A stretch of 64,000 nt of DNA from Pseudoduganella lutea (GTDB lineage Bacteria; Pseudomonadota; Gammaproteobacteria; Burkholderiales; Burkholderiaceae_D): the NCBI RefSeq assembly GCF_004209755.1, contig NZ_CP035913.1, positions 248,001 through 312,000 of the forward strand, written 5' to 3'. The position numbers were made by a program, and so were the translations under genes. Shown in pieces: positions 54,405 through 62,626 of the stretch. The notes under the pieces were generated by a model. The model was not told the origin of the DNA and searched no databases. It saw nothing but the letters and a program-made list of their open reading frames with translations. Positions within the stretch are counted from its first letter, which is position 1. Each line of letters opens with the position of its first letter.

Positions 54405-56092
54405 TCAGGGTTGCGCGGTATCGGGTTTGCTTGACGTGGGCGCGGGCACGCCCGCGGGGATTTCGACTGGTAGCGGTCGTACGCCTTCTGCATATAGCCG
54501 GTCGCCCGCCGCACGCCGGCCTGCTCGAGCCGCTTGATGTACAGGTCGAAGTTTTCCATCGGCTCGCGGCCCGTGATGAAGCGCGTCGTCATCTCGGCGA
54601 TGTAGAGCTTCAGGTCGCTCATGATCGCGTTGAACTTGCGCGAGTCCGCCGGGTCGACTTCCAGCGCGGGCAGCAGCAGGTCCGGCGATGCGCCGGCCCA
54701 GATGGCCACGGCCTCGCGCTGCTCGGGCATCGTGTAAAACTGCTGCAGGTAGTTCGCGTCCTGCACCAGCGGCGCGCTCTGCACGCGGGCATGCACGTAG
54801 ATCGCCTCGGCCACCGACAGCTTCGGGTGGCGCATCACCCGGTCCGTGTAGCGCGGCCGGCCGTCCACCATCGTGTAGCTGAGCCCTTCGCGGCCATAGG
54901 ACAGCACCCTGCCGCCCTCCTTCGAATAGCCGTAGTCGAGGTAGCGGACCGTCTCCACCACGTGGCGGTTCTGGCTGCTCACGGCGGCGCCCAGGCCGGA
55001 ATAGAGCTGACCCGCTTCGGGCCACGTCAGGTAATGCCGGCCGCCGCTGCCCGGGCCGCTGGGATACGGCACGGCCACGAGGCGAAAGCCCGGGAAGCGC
55101 TGCCGGTTCATGCTGGTGAAGCGGGCCAGCCCGCCGCCATTGAACCCGGCATACGCGCCGACCAGGTTGTTGGTCATGCGCGCATCGAACTGGCGCTCGG
55201 TCTGCGACACGTAGTCCGGGTCGATCAACCCTTCCGCATACCAGCGGCGCATCGTGGCGAGGAATTCACGGTAGGCCGGCTCGGCGGGGCTGTAGCGCAC
55301 CTGGCCATCCTTGCGGAAGAATTCCGGGGCCAGGCCGAAACCGCCGAGGAAGACCCACATCGGAGCAGGCAGCCCTGGCACGGCGCGGTCGCCATTGATC
55401 GTCAGCACGGAGAACGGGATTTCGTCGACCTTGCCGTTGCCGTTCGGGTCGCGCGTGCGGAAGGCCTTCAGCACCCGGTACCAGTCGTCGATGCTTTCCG
55501 GCGCGGCCAGGCCCAGCTTCGCCAGCCAGTCGGCGCGGATCTGCGGGCCCCAGACATTGCGCACTTCCGGGTCCAGCCGCAGCATCGGGAACGCGTAGAT
55601 GCGGCCGTCGGCCGTGGACACCTGCCGGAACACTTCGGGGTTGGCATCGAGCAGCGCCTGGAAGTTCGGCGCATGGCGGCGGATCAGGTCATTGAGCGGG
55701 ATGATCACGCCGTCGCGCAGGGCCTTCTCGGAACCGCCCGGATAGCCGAACCAGTCGGCCTCGATGACGTCCGGGTACTTGCCGGAGACGGCCAGCAGGT
55801 TGAAGCGCTCCTTTTCCGCGCCGAGCGGCGGGTGATCGAAGCGCACGCGGATGCCGGTGCGCTCGGCCAGCACCTGGTAGGCCGTCTGCTCGGCATAGCT
55901 GTTCATCGACACGGCGGCCTTGGCGTTGAAGTTGACGAACCACGTCAGCGTCAACGGAGCATGCACATTCGGCACGATCGGCAGGGCCGGTGCGTCGGAT
56001 ACGGCCATCGCCGCGATCGGCATGGACAGCAACGCAGTCAACAATGCCTTAGGTAACGTTAACATTCCTGGATTCGAAAAAATGCGTTTCAT
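54405..56092 (-). CDS. AlgQ/LplA-like oligosaccharide-binding protein, C-terminus altered by a probable missing base
   Basis: This 562-residue (after repair) solute-binding protein has a signal (LPKALLTALLSMPIAAMAV) and APLTLTWFVNFNAKAAVSM. The EF-hand-like calcium loop DPNGNGKVDEIPF near residue 215 is as in alginate-binding AlgQ1/AlgQ2 and glycosaminoglycan-disaccharide binders. As sequenced, the frame runs on to 54296 with an unlikely Arg/His-rich tail. One extra base at GGGG 54456-54459 gives the natural end SPAGVPAPTSSKPDTAQP at 54405. Its ATG overlaps the permease stop (ATGA). Confidence 0.88.
56052..56065. promoter_or_regulatory. LacI-type operator 4 (inside the binding-protein gene)
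   Basis: GGTAACGTTAACAT lies within codons 10-14 of the binding-protein gene. The same bases encode MLTLP, so chance is possible, but the match is as good as at the promoter sites. It could act as a roadblock or auxiliary operator. Confidence 0.45.
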
Positions 56093-57036
56093 TCCTTGAT
56101 CCCTCCCACCAGCACGCCCTTGGCGAAGAAGCGCTGCAGGAACGGGTAGACGGCCAGCACCGGCAGCGTGGCCACGATCACGGTGGCGTACTTGATCGTG
56201 GTGCTGAGCGCCTCGCGGCCCGCCGCCTCGCCTGTCATCATCGAATCCGTGCTGCTCGACACGAGGATCTCGCGCAGCACCAGCTGCAGCGGGAACAGCT
56301 CGCGGTCGGACAGGTAGATCATCGAATAGAAGTAGCCGTTCCAGTGCGCCACCGCGTAGAACATGGCCACCACGGCCAGCGTGGGCATGCACAGCGGCAC
56401 GTAGACCTGCGTGAGGATGGTGAGGTCGCCGGCGCCGTCGATGCGGGCCGCTTCCTCGTAGTCCTTCGGCACTGCGTTGAACGCCGAACGCAGGATGATG
56501 AGGTTCCAGGCGCTGACGGCAAACGGCAGGATCACGGCCCAGCGGCTGTCCAGCAGGCCCAGGTCGCGCACAAGCAGGTAGTTCGGCACCAGGCCGCCGG
56601 TGAAGAACATCGTGAAGATGATCATCAGCATCACGGGCTTTTCCAGCATCAGGCGGCGCCGCGACAGTGCATACGCGCCGCAGCACGTGAGCACGAGGTT
56701 CAACCCCGTGCCGCCCACCACGATGACGAGCGTATTGAAAAAGCCGCTGCGCACCATCGGGTTCTGCCACACGCGCTCGAATGCCTCGAACGACAGGCCT
56801 TGCGGCAGCAGCATCAGGCCCTGGTGCGACGCCAGCGCCAGCGGATCGCTGAGCGAGGCGATCAGCACATACCAGAACGGGTAGAAGGTGATGAAACACA
56901 GCAGCGACAGCACGGTGACATTGGCCGTGTCGAACGCGGCGCCGGCCCAGCCCTGGCGGGGGCGCCAGGCGCGCAGGCCCAGGCGCAGGCGTGAAGGCGG
57001 CAGCGCGGCCATATCGGAGATCGTGGGGGTTTGCAT
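56089..57036 (-). CDS. sugar ABC transporter permease (AlgM2/YtcP-like)
   Basis: The 315-residue polytopic permease has VTVLSLLCFITFYPFWYVLIASLSDP at the N-terminus and the coupling motif VPKDYEEAARIDGAGDLTILTQVYVPL (EAA loop). The C-terminus YPFLQRFFAKGVLVGGIKE is typical of the LplC/YtcP/AlgM2 group. The ATG at 57036 follows GGAGACGCC. It overlaps the binding-protein start and lies eight bases after the first permease. Confidence 0.95.
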   Translation of the reverse strand: MQTPTISDMAALPPSRLRLGLRAWRPRQGWAGAAFDTANVTVLSLLCFITFYPFWYVLIASLSDPLALASHQGLMLLPQGLSFEAFERVWQNPMVRSGFFNTLVIVVGGTGLNLVLTCCGAYALSRRRLMLEKPVMLMIIFTMFFTGGLVPNYLLVRDLGLLDSRWAVILPFAVSAWNLIILRSAFNAVPKDYEEAARIDGAGDLTILTQVYVPLCMPTLAVVAMFYAVAHWNGYFYSMIYLSDRELFPLQLVLREILVSSSTDSMMTGEAAGREALSTTIKYATVIVATLPVLAVYPFLQRFFAKGVLVGGIKE

Positions 57037-57044
57037 GGCGTCTC

Positions 57045-57992
57045 CTACCAGATGCTGTTGCCGGTCAGCTTGCGGCTGAGGCGGTTGGCGGCCGCGAGCA
57101 GCAGCAGCGCCACCGCGGAATTGCACAGGCCGACGGCGGCCGCATAGCTGTAGTTCGCATCGAGGATCCCGTGCCGGTACACGTACGTGGAGATCACGTC
57201 CGCCGTTTCATACGTGCCCGGGTTGTACAGCAGGATCACTTTTTCAAAGCCCACCGTCATCAGCTGGCCGAGCCGCAGCACCAGCAGCGTGCTGACGATC
57301 GGCAGCAGGCCGGGCAGCGTGACGTGGACCATGCGCTGCCAACGGTTCGCGCCATCGATGCGGGCCGCTTCGTAGAGCGAGGGATTGATGGCGGACAGCG
57401 TGGCCAGGTAGATGATCGAGCCCCACCCCACGCTCTGCCAGATCTCGGAACCGACGAACAGCGTGCGGAACCAGGACGGGTCGTTGATCAGCGGATCGGG
57501 CGTGCCGCCGAGCGCCACGGCCATCTGCGTGAGGATGCCGTCGCGCGCGGCGAAGTCGAGCAGCATGCCCGCCACGACGACGACGGAAATGAAGTGCGGC
57601 AGGTAGGTGATGGTCTGCACGAGGCGGCGGAACCGCTCGCTCGTCAGCTCGTTCAGCAGCAACGCCAGGATGATCGGGGCGGGAAAGCCGAACAGCACGT
57701 CGTAGATGTTCAGCAGCAGCGTGTTGACGATCAGCCGTTCCACGAACAGGCCGTTGAAGAACTGGCTGAACCACTCGAGCCCGACCCACTCGCTGCCGGC
57801 GATGCCGGCGGCCGGATTGAAATCCTTGAACGCGATCAGCGTGCCGTACATCGGCACGTAGTGGAAGATGGCGAAGTACGCCACGACCGGCAGCAGCATC
57901 AGGTAAGCGACGCGGTTACGCGCCAGGTCGCGGCCGAGGCGGCGCAGGTACGGGGCCGGCGGGCGGGTGGTCGGGGTGGCTGGGGCGGTCAT
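57045..57992 (-). CDS. sugar ABC transporter permease (AlgM1/LplB-like)
   Basis: The 315-residue partner permease has RNRVAYLMLLPVVAYFAIFHYVPMYGTLIAFKDFNPAAG and the EAA loop INPSLYEAARIDGANRWQRMVHVTLPGL. It ends TGNSIW, as usual for LplB-type subunits. Together with the AlgM2-like protein, the calcium-site binding protein and the distant ATPase it forms a complete acidic-oligosaccharide importer. It starts two bases after the LacI gene. Confidence 0.95.
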   Translation of the reverse strand: MTAPATPTTRPPAPYLRRLGRDLARNRVAYLMLLPVVAYFAIFHYVPMYGTLIAFKDFNPAAGIAGSEWVGLEWFSQFFNGLFVERLIVNTLLLNIYDVLFGFPAPIILALLLNELTSERFRRLVQTITYLPHFISVVVVAGMLLDFAARDGILTQMAVALGGTPDPLINDPSWFRTLFVGSEIWQSVGWGSIIYLATLSAINPSLYEAARIDGANRWQRMVHVTLPGLLPIVSTLLVLRLGQLMTVGFEKVILLYNPGTYETADVISTYVYRHGILDANYSYAAAVGLCNSAVALLLLAAANRLSRKLTGNSIW

Positions 57993-57994
57993 GC

Positions 57995-59173
57995 TCAGGC
58001 CTTCCCTGCCGGGCGCTTGCGGCTGGCGGCCGCACCGGCTACCGGCTTCACGGTTGCCGGCTTCACGGTTGCCGCCTTCATAGGTGCGGGCTTTACGGCG
58101 GCGGCGCCGGTGCGCCGTGGCGCGGTGGCGCGCTTCGGCGCGGGCGCGGCATCGGCGCGTGCCGGTGCCCTGGCGGTGGAATCGCGCAGCACCAGCTCGG
58201 ACGGGAACTCGACACGCTGCTGTTCGCCGCCACTGCCCGCGATGCGCAGCAGCAGTTCGCGCACGGCCGCGTCGCTGATGGCGGCCAGCGGCTGGCGCAC
58301 GGTCGTCAGCGCCGGGTGCACGTGGGCCGCCGCGGGAATATCGTCGAAGCCGATCACGGAAACATCCTGCGGCATCCGCAGGCCGCAGGCGCGCACGGCG
58401 TCGATGGCGCCGAACGCCATCTCGTCGTTGGCCGCGAAGATCGCCGTCGGCGCGTTTTCCGCCGTCAGCAGCGCGGATGCCGCCTCGTAGCCGGAACGCC
58501 GCCCGAAGTCGCCCGCCGCGATCAGCTTCGGATCCACCTCGATGCCGGCGCCGCGCAGTGCGGATTCATAGCCGTGCTGGCGCTCCTGGCTCTGGCCGGT
58601 GAACGCCGAACCGGTGATGAAACCGATGCGGCGGTGCCCCAGCTGCAGCAGGTGGCGCGTGGCCGCGGCGGCCGCGTCGCTGTTGCCGCCGCGGACGACG
58701 GGCAAGTCCGTCGGCCGCCAGTAATTGACCAGCACCACGGGCAGCCCGCGCTGCTCCAGCTGGCGCAGCTGCGTGTCGCTGATGCGGGGCAGGATCAGCA
58801 GCAGGCCGTCGCACAGGCCCTGCAGCATGTGGCCCAGGCCGCGGCTCGGTGCATTGTCCGTGTCGCCGATCGAGTTGTAGATCACCAGGTCCATCTCGAG
58901 CTTGCGCACGGCGACGCTGACGGCGCCGATGATCTCGTTGATCACGGCCGACTGCAGGTCGTTGACGAGGATGCCGATCACGTTGGTGCGGCTGCCCTTC
59001 ATCATCTTGGCCGACAGGTTGGGCGAATAGCCCAGTTCCGCCGCGATCGCCCGCACCTTTGCGCGGGTCTTTGCGGCAACCGAGCCTTCGTCGTTCAGCG
59101 CGCGGGACACGGTCATGACCGAGACGCCCGCCTTCTCGGCGATCGTGATCAGGGTTACGGGAGGATTTTTCAT
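57995..59173 (-). CDS. LacI-family repressor with Ala/Lys/Pro-rich tail
   Basis: The 392-residue regulator has the N-terminal HTH (LITIAEKAGVSVMTVSRALNDEGSVAAKTRAKV) with the hinge region LSAKMMKGSRTNVIGILV. A type I periplasmic-binding-like effector domain ends near residue 335. The last ~58 residues are an added basic Ala/Lys/Pro tail (KPAPMKAATVKPATVKPVAG) encoded by 15-bp tandem repeats. The first gene of the importer operon, it has an operator at its own promoter and probably controls all TAACGTTA sites of the locus, derepressed by an unsaturated or galactosyl oligosaccharide. Confidence 0.93.
   Translation of the reverse strand: MKNPPVTLITIAEKAGVSVMTVSRALNDEGSVAAKTRAKVRAIAAELGYSPNLSAKMMKGSRTNVIGILVNDLQSAVINEIIGAVSVAVRKLEMDLVIYNSIGDTDNAPSRGLGHMLQGLCDGLLLILPRISDTQLRQLEQRGLPVVLVNYWRPTDLPVVRGGNSDAAAAATRHLLQLGHRRIGFITGSAFTGQSQERQHGYESALRGAGIEVDPKLIAAGDFGRRSGYEAASALLTAENAPTAIFAANDEMAFGAIDAVRACGLRMPQDVSVIGFDDIPAAAHVHPALTTVRQPLAAISDAAVRELLLRIAGSGGEQQRVEFPSELVLRDSTARAPARADAAPAPKRATAPRRTGAAAVKPAPMKAATVKPATVKPVAGAAASRKRPAGKA
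58040..58080. repeat. 15-bp tandem repeat in the LacI 3' coding end
   Basis: The unit CCGGCTTCACGGTTG is present about 2.7 times in frame and encodes repeating Lys-Pro-Ala-Thr-Val. Slippage would change the tail length without breaking the frame. Confidence 0.7.
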
Positions 59174-59197
59174 GGGGTCTGCATCGTGTCCGAGGTT

Positions 59198-59215
59198 GAT
59201 AACGTTAACGTTACC
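59198..59215. promoter_or_regulatory. LacI-type operator 5 (lacI-like/importer operon promoter)
   Basis: GATAACGTTAACGTTACC lies 24 bp upstream of the LacI start codon. It contains one and a half copies of the palindrome and indicates autoregulation. Confidence 0.75.
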
Positions 59216-59276
59216 ATTTTCAATCCGGCATAGGAAGTTATTTTTGCATCGGATTTATTTTGACAGGGAAGTCATC

Positions 59277-61307
59277 TCACGCCAGTGCCGGGTCGCTGGT
59301 ACCGTCGAAACCGGTCTCGATGCGGCCCGCGAAACGCCACACGGCGCCGTCGCATTCCACCTGGGCGTCATACCAGGGTCCGGGCAGCGCGATGTGTTCG
59401 GTGCCGCCCGCGGCCACGCGCAGCCGGCGCGGCGCCGGGTCGCCATAGGCCAGCAGCGTCACCGTTGCCTCGTGCACGCCTTCGCCGCGGCCGTGCAGCT
59501 CGAGCACGAGCCGGTTGCCTTCCGTGACGGCACGCACGGCGATACCCGGCGCGCCGCTGCCGCGCAGGCTGCGATGGAAACCGTTCGGCCCGAGGATCCA
59601 CAGGTCATAAGCACCGGGCGCGACGCCTCGCTCGCCGGCAGGGGCAGTCAGCCGGTCGACAAGCTCCCTGCCCGCTTCCACCGTATAGCGGCGCGGCACG
59701 CGGCCCAGGCGCAGCCGGTCGTAGACATGGAACACGGCGCCGGCCGTGCCGCTGTTGACGAAGGTGAGCACGACGCCATCGCCGCCCGGCCCGGCCGGGG
59801 CTTCCAGCCGCGCTTCAAGCTTGTACGGCAGTGCGCGCGACGGCCGCGTGCCCGGCTCCTGGCGCGGTGCGGACTGCGCACGTTCGGCCGGCACGTCGAT
59901 GGCGGGCGTGGCCCGCTGGCGCGCCCGCTCGGCGTCGGCCTGCGCCATGCCATAGGCGGGCAGGCGCGGCGTGGCGGCATCCGGCGAGGCAAAGTCGAAG
60001 CAGCTCGTGAGGTCGCCGCAGACGGCCCGGCGCCAGGCGCTGATGTTCGGCTCGACGACGCCGAAGCGGCGCTCCAGGAATCGCAGCACGGACGTGTGGT
60101 CGAACACCTGCGAGTTCACCCAGCCGCCCTTGCTCCATGGCGACATGACGACCATCGGCACGCGCGGCCCCAGGCCATACAGGAAGCCGTCGCGATGGCA
60201 TTCGTCCGCGAAATCGACGGTGGACCTGCCCGACCGACTGCCGTCGCCCAGCAGCGCCGGCGGCGCCGGCGGCGGCACATGGTCGAAGAACGCATCGTTC
60301 TCGTCGTACATCAGCAGGAACACGGTGCCGCTCCACACTTCCGGATCGGCCAGCAGCGCCTCGAGCACCTGCAGCGTGTAGGCGCCACCCTGCACCGGCG
60401 TTGACGGCCCGGGGTGCTCCGAATACAGGCGCGGGGAAATCACCCAGCTCACCTGCGGCAGGCGGCCGTTCACCACATCCTCCCGCAGGCCGTCCAGCGT
60501 GGCATTGCCCAGCGTGCTGCTGACACCCTTGTCCGCCAGCGGGTTCGGTCGCGCGGCGTGGGCCTCGCGGAAACTGCGGAACGTCGTCAGCATGTTGCAG
60601 TCGTAGTTGTCCGCCATGTCCGTGTAGACCTTCCAGCTGACGCCGGCCTTTTCCAGCCGCTCGGCATACGTGGTCCACGTAAAACCCTGCTCGGGCGGCC
60701 CGAAGCCTTCCATGCGGTTGTCGATCGCCGGGCCGCCGTGCCGGCCCGAGGGGTCGTTGGTGCCGGTCATCAGGAACAGCCGGTTCGGATTCGTGCCGCC
60801 CTGCAGCGAGCAGTGGTAGGCATCGCACAGCGTGAACGCCTCGGCCAGCGCGAACTGGATCGGCAGGTCGGCACGGGCGTAGTACGCCATCGCAGCATCG
60901 GTCTTCGCGCGCGGCCACGCATCGATGCGGCCGTCGCTCCACGCCGCCTGCGCATCGGGCCACGTGTGCGGCAAGTCCAGCGCCGGCTGGGCATTGCCGG
61001 TGCCCGCGTCGAGCCGGTACGGCATGACGATGCGCCGGCCATTGTGCTGCTGCCAGACGGTGCGGCCGTTGCGCACGGGGATCGTCATGCGGTCGCCGAA
61101 GCCGCGCACGCCGGCCAGCGTGCCGAAATAATGGTCGAACGAGCGGTTTTCCTGCATCAGGATGACGACGTGGCGCACGTCGTCGAGCGTGCCGGCGGCG
61201 CGGCGTGCCGGCACGGCCAGCGCTTCGCGCAGCAGCGGCGGCATGGCGCCGAGCACGCCGGCGGCGGCCGTGGTGCCCAGGAAGCGGCGGCGGGAAAGTC
61301 GGGTCAT
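59277..61307 (-). CDS. Tat-exported phosphoesterase (phosphocholine-type phospholipase C family)
   Basis: The 676-residue protein starts with a Tat signal (SRRRFLGTTAAAGVLGAM). It has the phosphoesterase core of bacterial PLCs: VRHVVILMQENRSFDHYFGTLAGVRGFGDR, GGTNPNRLFLMTGTNDPSG, FLLMYDENDAFFDHVPPP and FDHTSVLRFLERRFG. Two C-terminal domains of the PLC type (LEARLEAPAGPGGDGVVLTFVNSG; VHEATVTLLAYG) follow. It cleaves phosphodiester headgroups of lipids or related esters. An operator at 61391-61406 ties it to the polysaccharide regulon, which is unexpected for a phospholipase. Confidence 0.92.
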   Translation of the reverse strand: MTRLSRRRFLGTTAAAGVLGAMPPLLREALAVPARRAAGTLDDVRHVVILMQENRSFDHYFGTLAGVRGFGDRMTIPVRNGRTVWQQHNGRRIVMPYRLDAGTGNAQPALDLPHTWPDAQAAWSDGRIDAWPRAKTDAAMAYYARADLPIQFALAEAFTLCDAYHCSLQGGTNPNRLFLMTGTNDPSGRHGGPAIDNRMEGFGPPEQGFTWTTYAERLEKAGVSWKVYTDMADNYDCNMLTTFRSFREAHAARPNPLADKGVSSTLGNATLDGLREDVVNGRLPQVSWVISPRLYSEHPGPSTPVQGGAYTLQVLEALLADPEVWSGTVFLLMYDENDAFFDHVPPPAPPALLGDGSRSGRSTVDFADECHRDGFLYGLGPRVPMVVMSPWSKGGWVNSQVFDHTSVLRFLERRFGVVEPNISAWRRAVCGDLTSCFDFASPDAATPRLPAYGMAQADAERARQRATPAIDVPAERAQSAPRQEPGTRPSRALPYKLEARLEAPAGPGGDGVVLTFVNSGTAGAVFHVYDRLRLGRVPRRYTVEAGRELVDRLTAPAGERGVAPGAYDLWILGPNGFHRSLRGSGAPGIAVRAVTEGNRLVLELHGRGEGVHEATVTLLAYGDPAPRRLRVAAGGTEHIALPGPWYDAQVECDGAVWRFAGRIETGFDGTSDPALA

Positions 61308-61388
61308 GCATCCTCCGTGACGGTTGGGTGGCTGGCGCGGCGGCAGTGGCGACCGCGGATGTTATCGAACGCGGGCATCGGCAGCTAT

Positions 61389-61407
61389 TAGCGTTAACGT
61401 TAACATG
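61389..61407. promoter_or_regulatory. LacI-type operator 6 (upstream of phosphoesterase gene)
   Basis: AGCGTTAACGTTAACATGG, with two overlapping cores, lies about 85 bp upstream of the phosphoesterase start in a 297-bp gap. The rest of that gap shows no ORF or RNA I recognise. Confidence 0.65.
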
Positions 61408-61604
61408 GCACTACGTTACGTGCAACGAAATCCTGACGCGACGTTGCGGCCAGGTACATGGCGCGCATCCACCAGGCGTTTCTCGCCGCGCGATGATAAA
61501 TCCGCTTTGTTACCGGAACACGACAGAACGGCGGGCCGGGACCGGCGGCGACAGATTGCCGGTACGGCTATCCGGCGACCGTCGGCCGCCCGGAGCAACC
61601 CTCG

Positions 61605-62525
61605 TCACCCGGCCAGGCGTTCCGCCGCATACTCGATGCCCAGCTCGTCATAGATGGCATAGGTGGCCGCCAGCAGGTTTTCCAGCTCGGGCGACCGGTC
61701 GCCGTTGCGGACGCTGAACAGGATCGGCGACAGCACGTGCTGGTCCGCGAGGCGGCGGTACACCACGTTGCGGTGGTGCATCGCCTGCACGCTTTCCGGC
61801 ACGATCGCGATGCCTTGGCCCGCCGCCACGAGCCCCATCGCGATCTGCAGCTCGCGCACTTCGACCACGGCCGCCGGCGTCACGTTCGCCTGGGCGAAGA
61901 TCGACAGCACCTGGTCGGCGAAACTCGGTCGCGGGGCTTTCGGATAGACGAGCAGCGTGTCGTGCGCCAGTTCCGTGAGGCGCAGGCGCTCTTCGCGCCT
62001 TGAAAAGCGATGATCCGGCGGCAGCGCCACCACCAGCGGTTCCTCGCGCAGCACGATGCGGCGGATGCTGGGATCCTCGCTCTTGAGGCGGCCGAAGCCC
62101 ACGTCGATGCGCCCCTCCTTCAGCGCCGCCAGCTGTTCCACCGTCGTCATCTCGTGCAGTGTCACCTCCACCTGCGGATACAGCGCCCGGTAACGCCGCA
62201 TGATGTCGGGCAGTTCGCCATACAGGGTGGAGGCGACGAAGCCGACCGACAGCCGGCGTTCCAGCTTGCCGACGCGCTGCGTCATCGTTTGCAGGTCGCG
62301 CACCTGGTCGAGCACCTGCCGGGCGTGCACGAGGAAAAATGCACCCGCCTCGGTCAGCAGCAGCGGACGCGAGCCTTTCTCGACGAGCGCCACCTCCAGC
62401 ATTTCCTCGAGCTGCTGGATCTGGCGGCTCAGCGGCGGCTGGGCGATGTGCAGGCGCTCGGCCGCGCGGCGGTAATTGCGCTCCTCGGCCAGGGCGACGA
62501 AGTAACGCAGGTGCCTTAATTCCAT
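61605..62525 (-). CDS. LysR-family regulator, CatR/CatM-like
   Basis: The 306-residue protein begins MELRHLRYFVALAEERNYRRAAERLHIAQPPLSRQIQQLEEML, the form shared by CatR, CatM, BenM and ClcR. The effector domain contains GFVASTLYGELPDIMRRYRALYP and REEPLVVALPPDHRF. The ATG at 62525 is used; the longer frame crosses the control region. It is divergent from catB with an ATAC-N7-GTAT site between, so it should activate catBC in response to cis,cis-muconate. Confidence 0.92.
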   Translation of the reverse strand: MELRHLRYFVALAEERNYRRAAERLHIAQPPLSRQIQQLEEMLEVALVEKGSRPLLLTEAGAFFLVHARQVLDQVRDLQTMTQRVGKLERRLSVGFVASTLYGELPDIMRRYRALYPQVEVTLHEMTTVEQLAALKEGRIDVGFGRLKSEDPSIRRIVLREEPLVVALPPDHRFSRREERLRLTELAHDTLLVYPKAPRPSFADQVLSIFAQANVTPAAVVEVRELQIAMGLVAAGQGIAIVPESVQAMHHRNVVYRRLADQHVLSPILFSVRNGDRSPELENLLAATYAIYDELGIEYAAERLAG

Positions 62526-62528
62526 TTG

Positions 62529-62543
62529 ATACCTCCAAAGTAT
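62529..62543. promoter_or_regulatory. CatR-type recognition site ATAC-N7-GTAT
   Basis: ATAC (62529-62532) and GTAT (62540-62543) with a 7-bp spacer match the known CatR/ClcR recognition-site consensus. It touches the regulator start, which suggests autorepression. A second symmetric CGTATC...GATACG pair lies nearer to catB. Confidence 0.65.
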
Positions 62544-62626
62544 CTTGATGATACCAATTCGGTGTTGGACTGCGTGGCTCGCGGGGAATATCGTATCCCC
62601 AACGCTGCTCAAGATACGGAATACAT

